A stretch of DNA of 64,000 nucleotides from Capitulum mitella (Eukaryota > Arthropoda > Thecostraca > Pollicipedomorpha > Pollicipedidae), in NCBI GenBank assembly GCA_030062745.1, contig CP099847.1, positions 1,348,304-1,412,303 of the forward strand, in the 5' to 3' direction. The translations under genes were made by a program, and so were the position numbers. Positions 11,299 through 23,110 of this stretch are shown here, in pieces. The first letter of the stretch is position 1. Each line of letters starts with the position of its first letter. The notes beneath the pieces are model-generated. The model did not search any database. It was not told where the DNA came from and worked only from the letters and a program-made list of their open reading frames with translations.

Positions 11299-12110
11299 TA
11301 TTCAATTAATATACAACCTTTAACACACCAGCAAACATTGTATTGCTGAACGCAATGTTTCCTGGTATATATATATATTCCATTTACAAATAAAAAGTAT
11401 ATTGGACTCAACGTTTCGGTCATGGGCCATCACCCTGAGTCAAGACGGTGTCGGGAGTCGTCTAGATTAAATGCACATGTAAAAAGGCGCACCACAAACA
11501 GAAAAGCTACCTCAGCACTGCACCCGCTCAGCTAACGCATTATCACACAGCAAGGCACTGCAGACAATAAAAGGGCTCAACTTTATTCATGCATGAAACA
11601 ATGGAGGGTCCCCTAAAGCGATAGCCTTTCAGTGACACGATATATAAATATAAAATATATATATATATGGATATAAATATAAAGTATAAGATATATAAAA
11701 ACATATATATTTCTGTTTTGCGAATTACGCAACTAAAGAATAAGCCAACTGTGATAGGACCCCCTCCCCCCACAAAAAGGAGAAAAACACCAAGAACAAT
11801 AAACCATGAAGTCCCAAAAGGGAAAGATGAACCAGATATATATTTGTGGTTCTCCGAACTAACGAATAACCCAGTTCCAAGCGATACGAGCAAAGCCGCT
11901 CATGTTATGTGCGAACATGTGTCTTTGTGTTTAGCTGTGGCCGGAGATTTCTGATGTGTGGAGATGCCAGGACTGTCATCCAGCAGAAACTAACATGTCA
12001 TCCCCTGGCCGAAACGTTGAGTCCAATGTACTGTTGATTTGTCACTGATTTATGTAACAATACAATGTCTCCTGTTATATTGCAGGTTGTTAATAAATTT
12101 AATGTATACA
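11299..12110. repeat. Inverted-repeat-flanked element, Penelope-like ends suspected
   Basis: TATTGGACTCAACGTTTCGG at 11399-11418 is matched in inverse by CCGAAACGTTGAGTCCAATG at 12009-12028. Weaker inverted similarity (ACATTGTATTG and neighbours) extends both arms outward to about 120 bases. The phrase CCGAAACGTTGAGTC is familiar from the ends of Penelope-like elements, and a related ACTCAACGTTTCGGC occurs at about 33217. The interior is AT-rich with (TA)n and has no intact reverse transcriptase. The class assignment is an inference. Confidence 0.45.
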
Positions 12111-13099
12111 GTAGCTAATTGGTGGCATTCGTCTTGGAGGACTCGCCATTAAATGAACTCAGCAGACACATATTTTGTTCCGGTCGTGCGTTTTAGTGTT
12201 GAAATTGCGGACATCAGGAACGTCGTAAATACCGGTGATGCGGGACATTTTTCCGTAACATCCAGCTCTGTTGCTGGGCGTCGGTGGAACCAAGTGGGGT
12301 TTGACCCTTTCTTGTGACTTTGTGCTCGAAGATTTCCAGAGCCGAATCAATCCAAGCACGCTCCTTGTCGTTTTATTTTTGCATAGTGTGGCAATTGAAC
12401 TTGGTCGTGAATAGGATGCCTGTTTTCTGGCTGTGAATCCTATGGAATTTTGGTAATAAATGAATAAGATGGAATGTAATGGTACAAAATTTAATGGCCT
12501 ATCTTACATGGAAGTATTTGGATAAAGGGACAAAGGAAAAAGTACGAGATGGTAATACGTGACGTCGGCTGTATTTCTTGTTTTTAATCCTATGTAACGT
12601 TTTTTTGCACGCACAGACTATGCCCAATCTATGTGATTGCCGTTACACTTTTACTTCTTTTTGCGTGCCTGACCTCGGAAGTATTCTTGTTATCTCGTTA
12701 TCTTGTTATGCTTGTAGTTCTTGTCATGGAAATGGTTGATTGTAAGAAAACTTGACGCATTTGAGCCACCTCTTTAGAAGTCTCAAATGCGTACTTTAAT
12801 TACCTCCTCGTCTTGACTTCCTTACGTCTCCGCTTTATCTTTTAAGCTGGCGCATTTACAAATTGGCACTGATGCGTACATCATACTGATATCCTTTCCC
12901 GTCGCAAGGAGTTTTCATCCCTTTTCATCATATTGTTGGTCCTTCGAAAGTATGCGATGTGACCATAACAGTACAAATATTTGCCACGTTTAATTTGAAA
13001 ATTTGCACTTTTTTGTTTCCAGTAGGACATGAGGTTACAGATAACGGTTTTAACGTGGTAGTATGGGGTACGAGTGGTAATTTGGCGACTTTCTCCCAC
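12111..13099. other. Intergenic with an 11-bp perfect hairpin
   Basis: ACGCATTTGAG at 12755-12765 pairs perfectly with CTCAAATGCGT at 12782-12792 across a 16-base loop. Nothing else was recognised in this AT-rich stretch. Confidence 0.4.
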
Positions 13100-13760
13100 C
13101 TTAAACCGTCAGTAGCCAAAATGGCGGCGGTGAGCTTCTCCGTCCCTGAAATGCCGTCAGCCGTATCATACCAGACCGCTGGAAACTCGTCATACTCCAC
13201 AGTGTCGGTAGTCTCAGATTACCATCTTGCAGTCAGGGAACTAGTCGTTGCTGCCGCTGTGAGCTTCGACTTGGAGCTGTCCGCCGCCACGTGCCTGGAC
13301 GAGTTTCGCCCTCGCCCCTACCCCCACCATAGACGGACCGGCCACCAGACGCCGCCGCGTACGTGCAGTGCGTGGCGCTGCCGTGGGCACAGCGGCGCTG
13401 CTCCTGCCTCGCCCCGCCCTCCGATGTCGTGCCTCGGCCGACGGCGGCACCGTCTCGGGCGGTCGCCCTCGAGCTTGCAGCGTCTGACCGTCGCGTGCAG
13501 GGGCGGGTCGGCGGCGGACGGGTGGGCCGGCCCCCGGCGCGGCGTCCTGCCCACTGTTGTCAGCGCTATCTGCGGCGGGCTCGGCGCCATGATGGTGCAG
13601 CGAGGCCAGCCTGGGCGACGTGTTTGGAGGCGTCCCAACTGCGACTGCTGTTGCAAGAAAAGGCCTGCTGGACACGCGATGGTATGTCGTAAGTCTGGGC
13701 CATTTAGCGTGGAGGCGGATGTAGAGGGTCAAGGAGGAGGACGTCGTCGGTATTGGTCGG
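13100..13760. other. GC/CpG-rich island, coding status unclear
   Basis: GC content jumps here as it does inside the recognised genes. AAAATGGCGGC at 13118-13128 resembles a YY1/Pleiohomeotic site (GCCATnTT on the other strand). Long open frames exist on both strands (12959-13825 +, 13241-13732 -), but their translations are Arg/Pro-rich without domain or signal peptide, and several frames are open at once, as GC bias alone would produce. It may be a promoter or 5' exon of an unrecognised gene, or a decayed paralogue. Confidence 0.35.
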
Positions 13761-13787
13761 TGACATGGATTATACGTGTTTATTACG

Positions 13788-13884
13788 AGAGAGGCCGAAG
13801 GTCGAGCGAGCTCAGTTTAAACTAGCAGAGACATATGAAATTAAGCGATCCAGCGCAGCCCGGCCGTGCCGTTTTCTGAAGGCG
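13788..13884 (+). repeat. Dispersed repeat family A, forward copy
   Basis: Begins GAGGCCGAAGGTCGAGCGAG, then AACTAGCAGAGA, AATTAAGCGATCC and CCCGGCCGTGCCGTTTTCTG. The block order matches 17699-17783 and, inverted, 5470-5575. A further CCGTAACTCTTTCGGAAGC fragment lies near 14002-14020. Confidence 0.5.
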
Positions 13885-14089
13885 GATAACAATGCAACTG
13901 CTAGTCACAATACCATGAAATTTTTACCAGAACATAGCACATTTCTTTGGATTTTATGTAGTTCTTTTTCCATTGTGTGAGCTTCCAACGTCTTGGTTCC
14001 CCGTAACTCTTTCGGAAGCAGTGTTTTCATCAGGCATTTTTCCATTTGTGGTTTTGAGCCTTCCATTATGGGAGCGAACAAAATCCAGG

Positions 14090-14250
14090 GCACGCGTGAC
14101 GTTAAAACTTGAAATGTTTCGGGCGCCAAATGTTCTGGAATGAACTGATAAATGTCCTTTTTTATAACGAAATGCAGAAAGGGAAAGTGCAAGCAGCAGT
14201 GAAGTAGGTTCTGCTAGTCATGCGCCCCACAAAGCGTCTTGCTGGTTTAT
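14090..14250 (+). repeat. Dispersed repeat family B
   Basis: Shares with 46540-46710, in the same orientation, a GCGAAATGCA-like block, then GCAGCA...AAGTAG and GTCATGCGCCC...AAGCGTCTTGCTGG. A partial third copy (GTCATGCGCCATACAAAGC) lies near 34155-34175. Unclassified, moderately diverged. Confidence 0.4.
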
Positions 14251-14408
14251 ATTTTTATACACAAAATCGAGCCGGTACAGGGTCATTGATCGGAGCAACT
14301 GTCGTTCTATGTACAGTGAGACTTTAACGCTTCGAGCAGGTCAAACGCTCGTTCAGAGCAGTGTCGTCGTCGTCGTCATTGGCGTCGTTGTTTGTCGTCA
14401 TTGTCGTG

Positions 14409-14426
14409 TTAGTAATAATAATAAAA

Positions 14427-14477
<51 letters not shown>

Positions 14478-14482
14478 TGATG

Positions 14483-14518
<36 letters not shown>

Positions 14519-14532
14519 GCAATGATAATAGT
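14409..14532 (+). repeat. (AAT)n microsatellite
   Basis: Long imperfect AAT tract with an internal GATGATGAT interruption, preceded at 14366-14407 by GTC/GTT repeats. The homopolymeric Ile and Tyr frames across it are artefacts. Confidence 0.9.
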
Positions 14533-15040
14533 AGCAAATCATCATCGTGACACTTCCATGCGTAATCAGTCACCGCAGCTGTAAGATGAAATAAGCCGTA
14601 TCATAAATCTAGATTATCTCTGTATATATCTGGTCTATCGATCTATGTATCTGTCTATGGCTATTTATATCGAGCGTTTCATAAATCTCAGCCAGGCGCC
14701 GCCTAAGATGCGTAGACGGCTTGCGAAAGGCACTTATTGGCAGTTTCTGATGAACGCTGGCAGGGTGTTATGGTGTCCTAGGAGCTCTAAAACTAAATTG
14801 ACGTTGGCCGGTTTTCGTGGTGCACCGAATCACGTAAAGCTGTAAGCTGTTCCTTGTGTCTCGGTCTCGAAGTGCACAGTGACGCACGAACTTGCCTGCA
14901 AGTACATGCTATTCGCCAAGTGGTTTGAATGATATGAATGGCAAAATGGTAGCGTACAGTGCCATATAAAAATTTCGTGGGAACTGGCAAGCGTTTCATT
15001 ATTGCGATTAAACGCATCTGGTATTTTGCTGTGTATCATT
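14533..15040. other. Intergenic, no recognised feature
   Basis: AT-rich sequence with no supported gene, RNA or element up to the hAT-like MITE target duplication at 15041. Confidence 0.35.
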
Positions 15041-15316
15041 GTTGATGGCAGTAGCGCAGCCAAGGTTTTCATCAGGGGGAAGGTCAGGGCTAAAATAGAT
15101 ATGCTTACTCTTACCATTGTATTTTAAACGTGGTGACCTGACCGTATCACATAGCATGCCCGGGGATTTTGAAAATAAAAGCACCTTTTTTAGTTATAAT
15201 GGGATTTGTCTTTTGAGTTATTGTTTCGTTATAGTAGCCAATTTTTGGAGGCCCATAAATGGGCGGGGGCAATTGACACCTCTGAGCCCTCCTCTGGCTA
15301 CGTTTCTGGTTGATGG
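15041..15316. mobile_element. hAT-like MITE (copy 1) with perfect 8-bp target duplication
   Basis: The element is 15049-15308 (260 bp). GTTGATGG at 15041-15048 is repeated exactly at 15309-15316. The left end reads CAGTAGCGCAGCCAAGG. The right end on the opposite strand reads CAGAAACGTAGCCAGAG. Interior blocks (CTAAAATAGATATG, TTACTCTTACCATT) are shared with the copy at 51141-51358. An 8-bp duplication and CAG termini fit the hAT superfamily. There is no coding capacity, so it would depend on a transposase supplied elsewhere. Confidence 0.88.
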
Positions 15317-16607
15317 GCACTGTGACGCTGAGTGTGTAAAATCGACAATCTCCAGAGCAAGTGGGCTTAAAGTTCCTGTGTCACGAGCTTACAGACATTT
15401 AAGGATGCATCCTGTACGCTGCGGTGTCCTCTGCGTTTATATTCGGTGCTGACTTTCGTTTCAAAATGCAGGCGCACTACTTGCAGGTTTCTGATGTCAG
15501 CGACCTTTGCACTTTTATCATGTCCTTTCGGTACGAGGAAAAGGCTTGCCATTTTTCAGACTGTATATGGAAATAGAACAATGCGTCAGGAAAATAGGGT
15601 TATTTGAAGGACTGCGCTTAAAAATTACTGGCATCGGCAGAATACAAGGTAAATGCGTGCATAGAGGAATGGGGAAGGAAAGCGCACCAGTTCGTCCTTG
15701 TCTCTTCATCATGTTTCTCAGATGACGCCTGATAACGGCTGTAGGCGAGACGTTCCCTACAGTGTTGATGGGATGGGAATTTACCTGCTGCATTTTTTTT
15801 GTGTCGCTAAGCTTCTTCTGATATGAAAGAGGACAAAGCGTACGCATTTCTGGAAGTCCTGTGATATCGCATGTTTCTGGGTACGCGCTTTGTTAGCCGT
15901 CTGTAGTGTAATCTGACTGGCGGAAAGATATCGTTTTGTTTTATGACCATGGTTTATTCATGCTCAGTCCATTTTTAGTACTATTTTTTTTTTGGCAAGG
16001 GATGGGTGTGGAATGCGTCACTGACAAACGTTTTACTGACGCATGGGCGATATTGCAACCATGTTAACCTGTTGACGCATCGAAAGCATATGCTTTGTCT
16101 TTGTTCTTGACATAATGCTCGATAATACCACGGTACACCCCAGGTGACGTTTTGAAGGCTATGCAATCCCGTGAAATGTGCCGTTCTTTGCGTATGGGAA
16201 TTTTGTGTTCCGTATATCTGCCGAATCCTCGTTTGAAAAGCTTCCTTTTGCCAGACCTGAAATCTGCTTGTCTGTGTGATCCGGAAATCCGGTATGGACG
16301 ACTGAGAAACCCTCATTGCTATGCTTCTTGTCGACCGTTTACCTTCATCTTACGCTTTGGCATCCGGTGAGTTTGGCCCGGCACTCGCTGGCGTATTTAG
16401 AACTACGGCATTCGTCGGGGAGGGCTATTTTTTGCCCCGCTCCCGAATTTCGTCACTTATGGCCCGATCGGAGCGTTTCAAATGGCAAACGATAGCCTTC
16501 AGCGAAAGGTTTCAGCAAATTTATGATGTTTGATGCATCAGAACACGGATGACGTCACAGCCCAGGTCAGATTGTAAAGACACGAATTCTTCCACTCCTG
16601 AAGCCCC

Positions 16608-16608
<1 letters not shown>
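15317..16608. other. Intergenic, no recognised feature
   Basis: Mixed AT-rich sequence. Open frames here are short and unsupported, and I see no RNA or element. Confidence 0.35.
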
Positions 16609-16671
<63 letters not shown>

Positions 16672-16677
16672 GTATGT
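16609..16677. repeat. (TA)n microsatellite
   Basis: Nearly uninterrupted TA dinucleotides with a few TG substitutions at the right end. Confidence 0.95.
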
Positions 16678-17698
16678 GTAATTATTAGGATCGTTCTATA
16701 TGTATACAGCTCTAATAATTCTATAATAATGATAGTCTCATAAGTCATCTACTCCATCTAAAGCTACTGGAAAAGGTCAGAGGAAGGACAAGGGCTCAGG
16801 ATCACAGGTCAAGGTCATTTTTAAGGTCAAGACGAGCTTTTCTCGTAAAAATGGCTTCAGATGCCATGAAACTGTTCTGTGCAACAGGGAGGGGGTAAAA
16901 CAGAATTGGTTAAGAAAATCAGCACCTCCAGCTACCCCGTAAACCATGTAAATAGAGTCACATAAAGGAACTCCATGGCCTTGAAAAAGGTTCAGTAACC
17001 TTGAGCTGAACGAGAAATTACGTGCAAATGACGATGTGTGTGTAATTTCAGCTGTCCCACCCACACGTTATTCATTGCTTCATCTTGATATTACGATTTC
17101 TCGCGAATCTTCCAGTCCACCTGGGACTAGAACGGGTCGGTTTACGCGGCGCTCAACTTTGATCTACTCCTTCTCCGTCACCTTGTATGACTCCGAGATG
17201 AAAAATCTGACAGAACATGCGCTAGGATTTTATTGGAAGGCACGCCCAATTTGGATTGATCTTGAACAGCTTGAAGTTATTCACGAAAGACTTAGCGGGG
17301 GAGGGGCAAAAATAGCCCCTTTCCCAGCGAATCACGGGTTAAAGCGGTGCTCGCACTTTCTGATCCATGGGTCGTGACCGTGCTAGTCGCTATCCTCAGG
17401 TTGAGCATCACCATTGCATTTACCTCAGTTGAATGTGGGACCAACCGTGCTGCATCGAAGCATTACAAATATCACCATCACTGGACAAAGCGAATGCACG
17501 TTACACGTTAGTCTGCTTGAAGTTCTGATTTTGGATATTGCCTACATACCCGCATGCTTCCCCTTTGGACTGGTAGAAGCTGGAGGGCATGTTTTTCAGT
17601 GTTTTGTATTCCTTGCTGACGGGGAGAAGCCATTCCTCGGATGGATATGCAACAGGTGAGCGTATATTAAAGAGACTCCAAAGCCACTGTTGAGGACT
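16678..17698. other. Intergenic with AGGTCA half-sites
   Basis: CAGGTCAAGGTCA at 16806-16818 and AAGGTCAAG at about 16823-16831 contain three AGGTCA half-sites. TCAAGGTCA fits the FTZ-F1 monomer consensus, a regulator of arthropod cuticle genes at moulting. The nearest recognised gene is 3 kb away, so relevance is uncertain. CACGGGTTAA near 17332 resembles a piggyBac-like right end, but no partner was found. No gene was recognised. Confidence 0.25.
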
Positions 17699-17783
17699 TA
17701 CGAGCGAGGCTGAAGGTCGAGTGACTCCTACAGATGACAGGAAAACTCAAATTGAGCGTCCGGCCCGGTCATAATATGTTGTA
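17699..17783 (+). repeat. Dispersed repeat family A, forward copy
   Basis: GAGCGAGGCTGAAGGTCGAG, then ACAGGAAAACTCAAATTGAG and CGTCCGGCCCGGTCATAA, in the family A order. Confidence 0.5.
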
Positions 17784-19963
17784 GGAGGTAATGACTTCGG
17801 GACGCATTGTACATCGAATAATGAAGTTTTCACTCGAAGATAGCCCAATTTCTCATTGTATGTATTATGCGCATGTGCATGGCTGTAAGTTACAAACTGT
17901 TTCATCCACATATTTATTTTTCATGAGAGGGGTATCTGTAGAGTGCACTGTTGGGTAGCTGTCTAATGCATTGTTGTATCCCTTGTGTCGTCTCGTATTG
18001 CCACTGGTTGCTCTTATCTGCTAGTATCTCGTACAGTTGTTGGCGGAGGAAGCGACAAGAAAAGAAGTGTAAGAAAGAACCGAAGTGCTATGTACATACA
18101 ATGAAAATGCATTCGTTTTAATTGTTCACGCAATAGCGTGCAATGCGAAAAGAGCTGCGTTTGTGGAAGAAAATAGACTTGTCATTCCTTGGTTTTGTGT
18201 GTCATTTTGTGGTATGGGGCAGTTTTCGTGTCTGGCGCTTCTCCACTTATTTCCTTTTTTGCAAAGAAAACATCAGAAAAGTGAAATTTTTGTGGGCATA
18301 GTGGAAAGGCTACAAAAAGACATAACTGATGCTTTGCAGAAAACGTAGAATGAAATGCTGGGAAGAAAGCCGTGCCATCATTTCCGTCGTACACCAAAAT
18401 TCAGAATTACTTGTTACGTGCATTGTGATAGAACTAATCACAAACAACACCATGCACGCTCCGGCGTATTGTCGCAGCTCAAGGTTTAAGAGATCGTTGT
18501 GATATTTACCGCATCGCTTATAGTGTCCAATGGCAGTGATAACAAGCTGGCCACTGCACAAGTCGGCACAGTGAGATAGGTATTAAACGGTAAGTAAATC
18601 ACTGAAAAGAGTTTTGGTATTTTGGTATATTGGTATTCAAGTTTTCTTTTTGGTTTTCACTTCTGGCATAAGATATTCCGCAGTGTCGGCGCGTTACGAC
18701 ATGAACTAGGTAATAAATGAACACTAAAAAACGTCTCTGTGTTGCTCTTTAGGTTTTCCTCATGACTCATTTTTGGCGCGAGATGTGCAGACAGACCCGC
18801 AGTCCTCTTTGACAAGCGGAATCGTAGACGGTATGGTACACCATTTCATGTATTTGTGTATATTTACGCTCGGCAGTTGTCGGCGTCAGGTATGTTGGCA
18901 CATCTGACATGTTGATCACATTTGTCGCTGCGCATTTGCGCATACTTCATCACATTCTTGGAACGACATGGACTAAAAAATGAATTAAAAGGTGGTGCAC
19001 AAGATCCCACCTCGTTTAAATCGCCAAATGCCCTGAAAAACATCCGAAAATTATGAAAGTGGTTCGCTGAACGTCAGCTACGATGTAGATTTCGTTTTTG
19101 ACAGGCATAGCCAAGGAGCTTTTAAGGCTATCATGTATGTGTTTTTCGTAAGCACATGGTTGCGTATTAGAAGGCAGTCACGGTCATGCAGCGAGGTTTT
19201 CTGTTTTCATGGCCTTTTCGTGCAGCGATGTCGACATGGGTTCTTTGAGAGTGCAACAGGAAAGTGTTGACGCTTCATACAGAAGACAGATTTTGTTTCG
19301 GAAGAAACACTTGATATGGAACACAAATTATCTAGGTAGCAGGCAGAGCGCTGCGTAGATTGAGGCCGCAACATGAATCCGTATCGTGGCGTAAAATGAC
19401 GACATATCATTTTCGCCTGGCGCTTCCTCGCAGTACTTTCTTTCCCCGTGCTATTTTATGTGGAAACGCTTAGTTTTAAATGTAAATCGTTCGAAGTTTG
19501 CCTGTCACAGGCGTTCGTTGCCGGATGTACCATGCTGAACAGGGTTACCGAGGGCGTGATGGCAGTACGTGTTATCGGAGATTCTTCTTGTGGCCTGCCG
19601 TCTTCAGAGAAGGTGCGAACGGTATTTGCCCCGGTGCCCTGAATGGCATCACTTCGTTTTGCAGGGATTCCGTTACCGATAGCAGCCCATGGCATCTTTG
19701 TTGCTCGGACGAAATGGAAATGAGAGGGAACGCCAGCGTCTGCTATGCCCAACAGTTATTGTACACTGAATACGTATGTGTTTACGACTAAAGGAGCATG
19801 TCACGTGACGTAAACTTTTGCTTCCTGCTGTGGGATTCGTTTGGCTGATGAGGTTTGCTTTCGCGATGCCGCTCCTTGAATCCTTGTTTTCCCCGCTGGA
19901 GGCTGTGATTCCGCCGTGGTGCCGTCAGCGCCAGCGACAGCCCAGTCATAGCGCCTCGCCGAC
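17784..19963. other. Intergenic, no recognised feature
   Basis: AT-rich. It includes the 3' flank of gene 3 (minus strand) at its right end. No canonical minus-strand polyadenylation signal was seen close to the stop. The short open frames are unsupported. Confidence 0.35.
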
Positions 19964-21482
19964 CTACAGGTGGTTTCCGTGCACGATGTACGGGCCGTAG
20001 GCCAGTGGCTGTCCGAAGTACTCGAGCCCGTAGCGGGGCTGGGGGGCGGTCCGGAAGGCGGCAGTGGGCAGCGCCACGCCGCGGTCGAAGTTGGTCGCCA
20101 CCACCTGGTTGCCGTCCAGGGTGGCCAGAAGCTGGAGTTTGGGGGCCGAGGCCAGTCCGGCGCCGCTCAGACGGCCGCTGTAGCCCAGACCGGCGGCCGC
20201 CTCCAGGCTGGGGCCGTAGCTGAGGTACGACGTAGGCCTCACGCTGGGGACGTACCTGTTGGAGACGGGGCGGGAGACGCGTACGGGACCGGCAGCAGGG
20301 AAGCTGGCGTCGAAGCCCACCCGGTGGACACCGCCGATCGAGTTCCGCCCAGCGACGTAGCCCGCGTCCACTGTGTAACCGAGAGAAGCCGGACGGCCGC
20401 CGGCGTGGCCCGCGCGAGCGGTGGCGCCTCTGGCGGCGGGACGGCGCGTCCCGGCGGCGGGGCCCGGGGAGGCGTCGTGGCGCCGGCTGCTCGCGGTGTG
20501 GGCGCGGTCGACCGGTGCCCCGCTCCCGCCGGTGGCAGGTCCCGGGCTGGGCGCCGGCGCGTAGGCGATGCACTGGCCCAGGGAGAGGTCCGTGTACGCC
20601 GGTGACGGGGTCTGCGGCGCCGGAGCGGGGTCGGCGGCGGGGGAGGATGTCGGGCCGCCGTCTGTTGTGGGGCTGCCCGCCGCGTGTCCGGTGGTGCCGG
20701 CTGAAGTTTCGCCCGTGCCACCGGCGGGGGGCAGGTCGAGCGTGTTGGTGGCCAGGGCGGGATCTGCGGAGGCGCCGTGTCCTGCAGCAGGATCCACGGC
20801 GGCACCGGATCCTGCAGCAGGATCCACGGGGGCACCGGGTCCAGGGGCAGGATCCACGGACGCACCGGGCCCCGTCGTGGGCCCCACGGAGACGTTTGGG
20901 CCTAGAGGTGTGTTCATTCCAGCGTTAACACCCGCAGCTTGATTTGCACCTGCATGAGCACTAGGAATCTCATTCGCGGCTGCTGTGGCTGCAGGATGCT
21001 GGTTCGCTGTTGTCACGGCGCCCGGTTGCGGCTGGTTCATTGTTTCTGCGGCCCCCAGAGGCTGGTTCGCTGCTGCTGCACCTCCTGGAGGCTGCTCCGC
21101 CGCTGTGTTGGCGCCCGGTGCGGGCCGGCTGCCGCCGGCGGCGCCGGAGGCTGACCCGGCGGCGGCGCTCCCGGTGCGCCGGGCGCTCGCCGCGCGCCGG
21201 GCGGCTATGGCGCGCCTGGCGGCCACGTTGGCGGCCACGGCGGCGTTGTACGAGGCCAGGAAGTGGGCCTTGGCGGCGGACACCTCCGGCGTGTCCTGCA
21301 CGGGCCCGGGCGTGGCGTGGGCCGGCGGCGGCGACGGCCAGCGCCCGCACCTGGGCGTCCTGAGGGTCGGCGGGGCCGCCGTCCGGCTGCGGCCCGCAGA
21401 GGCTGCCGCCGTACCGCCGGCACTGCAGGGTGGCGGCCGCGGCCGCCGACAGCAGCGCGGCCAACACCAGCGGACGCCTCAT
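19964..21482 (-). CDS. Secreted Ala/Pro/Gly-rich cuticle-like protein (gene 3), micro-intron or one frame break
   Basis: Predicted extracellular matrix protein. Residues 1-18 form a signal peptide, followed by Cys21-x3-Gly25-x3-Cys29. The DTPEVSAAKAHFLASYNAAVA helix that follows is the closest match here to the arthropod cuticle motif DTPEVAAAKAxHxAAxxAA. Next come Ala/Pro/Asn-rich repeats, four PG-x-x-VDPA-type units, and a Gly/Tyr/Ser-rich C-terminal domain ending in HGNHL (TAG at 19964-19966). The signal-peptide frame (from 21482) and the main frame differ by +1. Two explanations fit. One is a 55-base intron 21296-21350 (CAG|GTGCGG ... GTGCAG|GACACG), giving 487 residues. The other is one surplus base near 21321-21324; dropping it gives an AVAAAAHATPGPVQDTPEV-type join and 505 residues. 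The second reads more naturally, since the 55-base stretch lacks a pyrimidine tract. Confidence 0.7.
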
Positions 21483-21535
21483 GCTGGCGCCGCGCGCGCA
21501 CGCGGTCCGATCGCGTCCTCGAGCACGCACACTGG

Positions 21536-21566
21536 TTATATAGCGCACTTTCGCCGGCGATTTTTG
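21536..21566 (-). promoter_or_regulatory. Core promoter of gene 3
   Basis: On the minus strand TATATAA occupies 21542-21536. AAAAAT occupies 21565-21560, so its first base is 23 bases upstream of the TATA box, with CGCCGGCGAAAGTGCGC between. The initiator is weak. ATG at 21482 has the context GCCAGCATGAGG. Confidence 0.72.
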
Positions 21567-23110
21567 GGGGCGAATGGGGCGCGAATGAGTGTGTCAGGAC
21601 CGGTCCGGTGCAGAATCGGGCATATGTCGAAGGCGCACAATCGAGCGACGCGATCTCGCTGCAGGAAAGATGATCGTCCCCGACCGGACGCACGCCGTTG
21701 GCGTGGCCCGTTACCGTGCGTGCCCTTGCATTCTCTTCTGACCGAAGGAGAATGTGGTGCGCCTCGGCGCTGCAACGGGGTGGGGCAACGGTCCATATGT
21801 GGGCAGCCTTGGATGTCGTCGCCTGCCTCGAAATATGGAAATGCTAGCGGTCCTGAATGGACAGGTGACGGGAAGAATCTAGGCCTCGTATCGCAAAGCA
21901 ATGAGCTTTGAACAATGAGCTTTGAAATTTTTTAGCTTTCATCCGACTAAATATTTTTCTTTACTTTTGGCGATCGTGGAATGCGCGGTCTTATTTGTGT
22001 GGTTTGTAGCCGGGGATTTTAAGTCTTTTGCGAATGGGTGTGGTCAACACTTTCCTTGGTTTGTTTGTGATAGATATTTGATAATGGATTTCCCCCGGTT
22101 CCTAAATGGACCATTTTTTAATATCGTCACTGTTTCTCAGCGACGGATGTAAGAAAGCTTATTTCTCATATCTGGAAAAGAGTGGGAGGAGAACTAAGAC
22201 CCTCTTGTCTGCTTGTATGAGTTGATGTGTTTCGCGTGACTGGGATATAAATCTGTGTACTCCTATGAAATCTGAACTCCTTTTGGTCCAGTAAAAGAAA
22301 AGTAATTTCTTGCTCAGGTTGGCCGATGGAGATAACTAACTACTTCGATGTTACCCTTTTCCTTCTCATGTCTTGAAAAATAACCTGATGCCATTCTGTT
22401 TCAGGTAAGCTTCTCCCTTCCATGGGCGTGGGGATAGTATGGAAGGCTTATTTGGACGGCGAGGGCCTGATGCCTACGTGAGTACTAAGGTCATCGCACA
22501 TTCGTTCACGGTTATACATTCATTGGTACCGCGTGGTTGCTATGCGGCTCAAGCTAACTTGTGTGGTAAATATTTTGTCGTTGCCAACTTGTTCCCAAAC
22601 CATTTCCGAAGGAAGAAAACATTTTTTGGAGGCATTTTGTAGGTTAAACACTTCGACGTGAAAATGATGAACTGGGGCTTACTCAGGCATTCCAAGGATA
22701 ATGTGCGTAATTTGTGATGACCAAACCTACTGTTTTTACTTCCTCACCACTCATGAACGCGGGGTGTCGCAACGACAAAGCTGATGCTCGGGGACGCCGT
22801 TCCCGATTGATCAAGCTTCGTCATGTAAAAGAGTGTTACTCAGAACTCTGTAGTGTCCTACTGACCGGGTTCAGCACATATCTCCGGTGACCGTTCGTTC
22901 ACCGAGCCTGCGTCATTAAATACAGACAGAATTGCGGAGGGATTTTCCGAAGTACGATGACGGCTACCCCTCGAAACGAAGGATTTAGCTCGCCAAGCCC
23001 GAAGATGCTTTGAAAGGCGCCTGCTGTGCAGGTAACGGTTGCCCGTTCACAAGGAATGCAACTTTTACGTGCGATGTCGTAAGCTGAATGAGTCTTAAGC
23101 CCTGATTATA

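Noticed and set aside
11399-11470. Hammerhead ribozyme at the inverted-repeat ends
   Set aside because: The GAAAC part is present but I could not place a proper CUGANGA core at the right distance by eye; left as a check rather than a feature.
14309-14584. Poly-Ile and poly-Tyr frames over AAT and TA tracts (also at 16521-16748, 31294-31653 and 51217-51428)
   Set aside because: Microsatellite translation artefacts.
19970-21911. Plus-strand frames opposite gene 3
   Set aside because: Composition-driven shadows; the minus strand has the promoter, signal peptide and cuticle helix.
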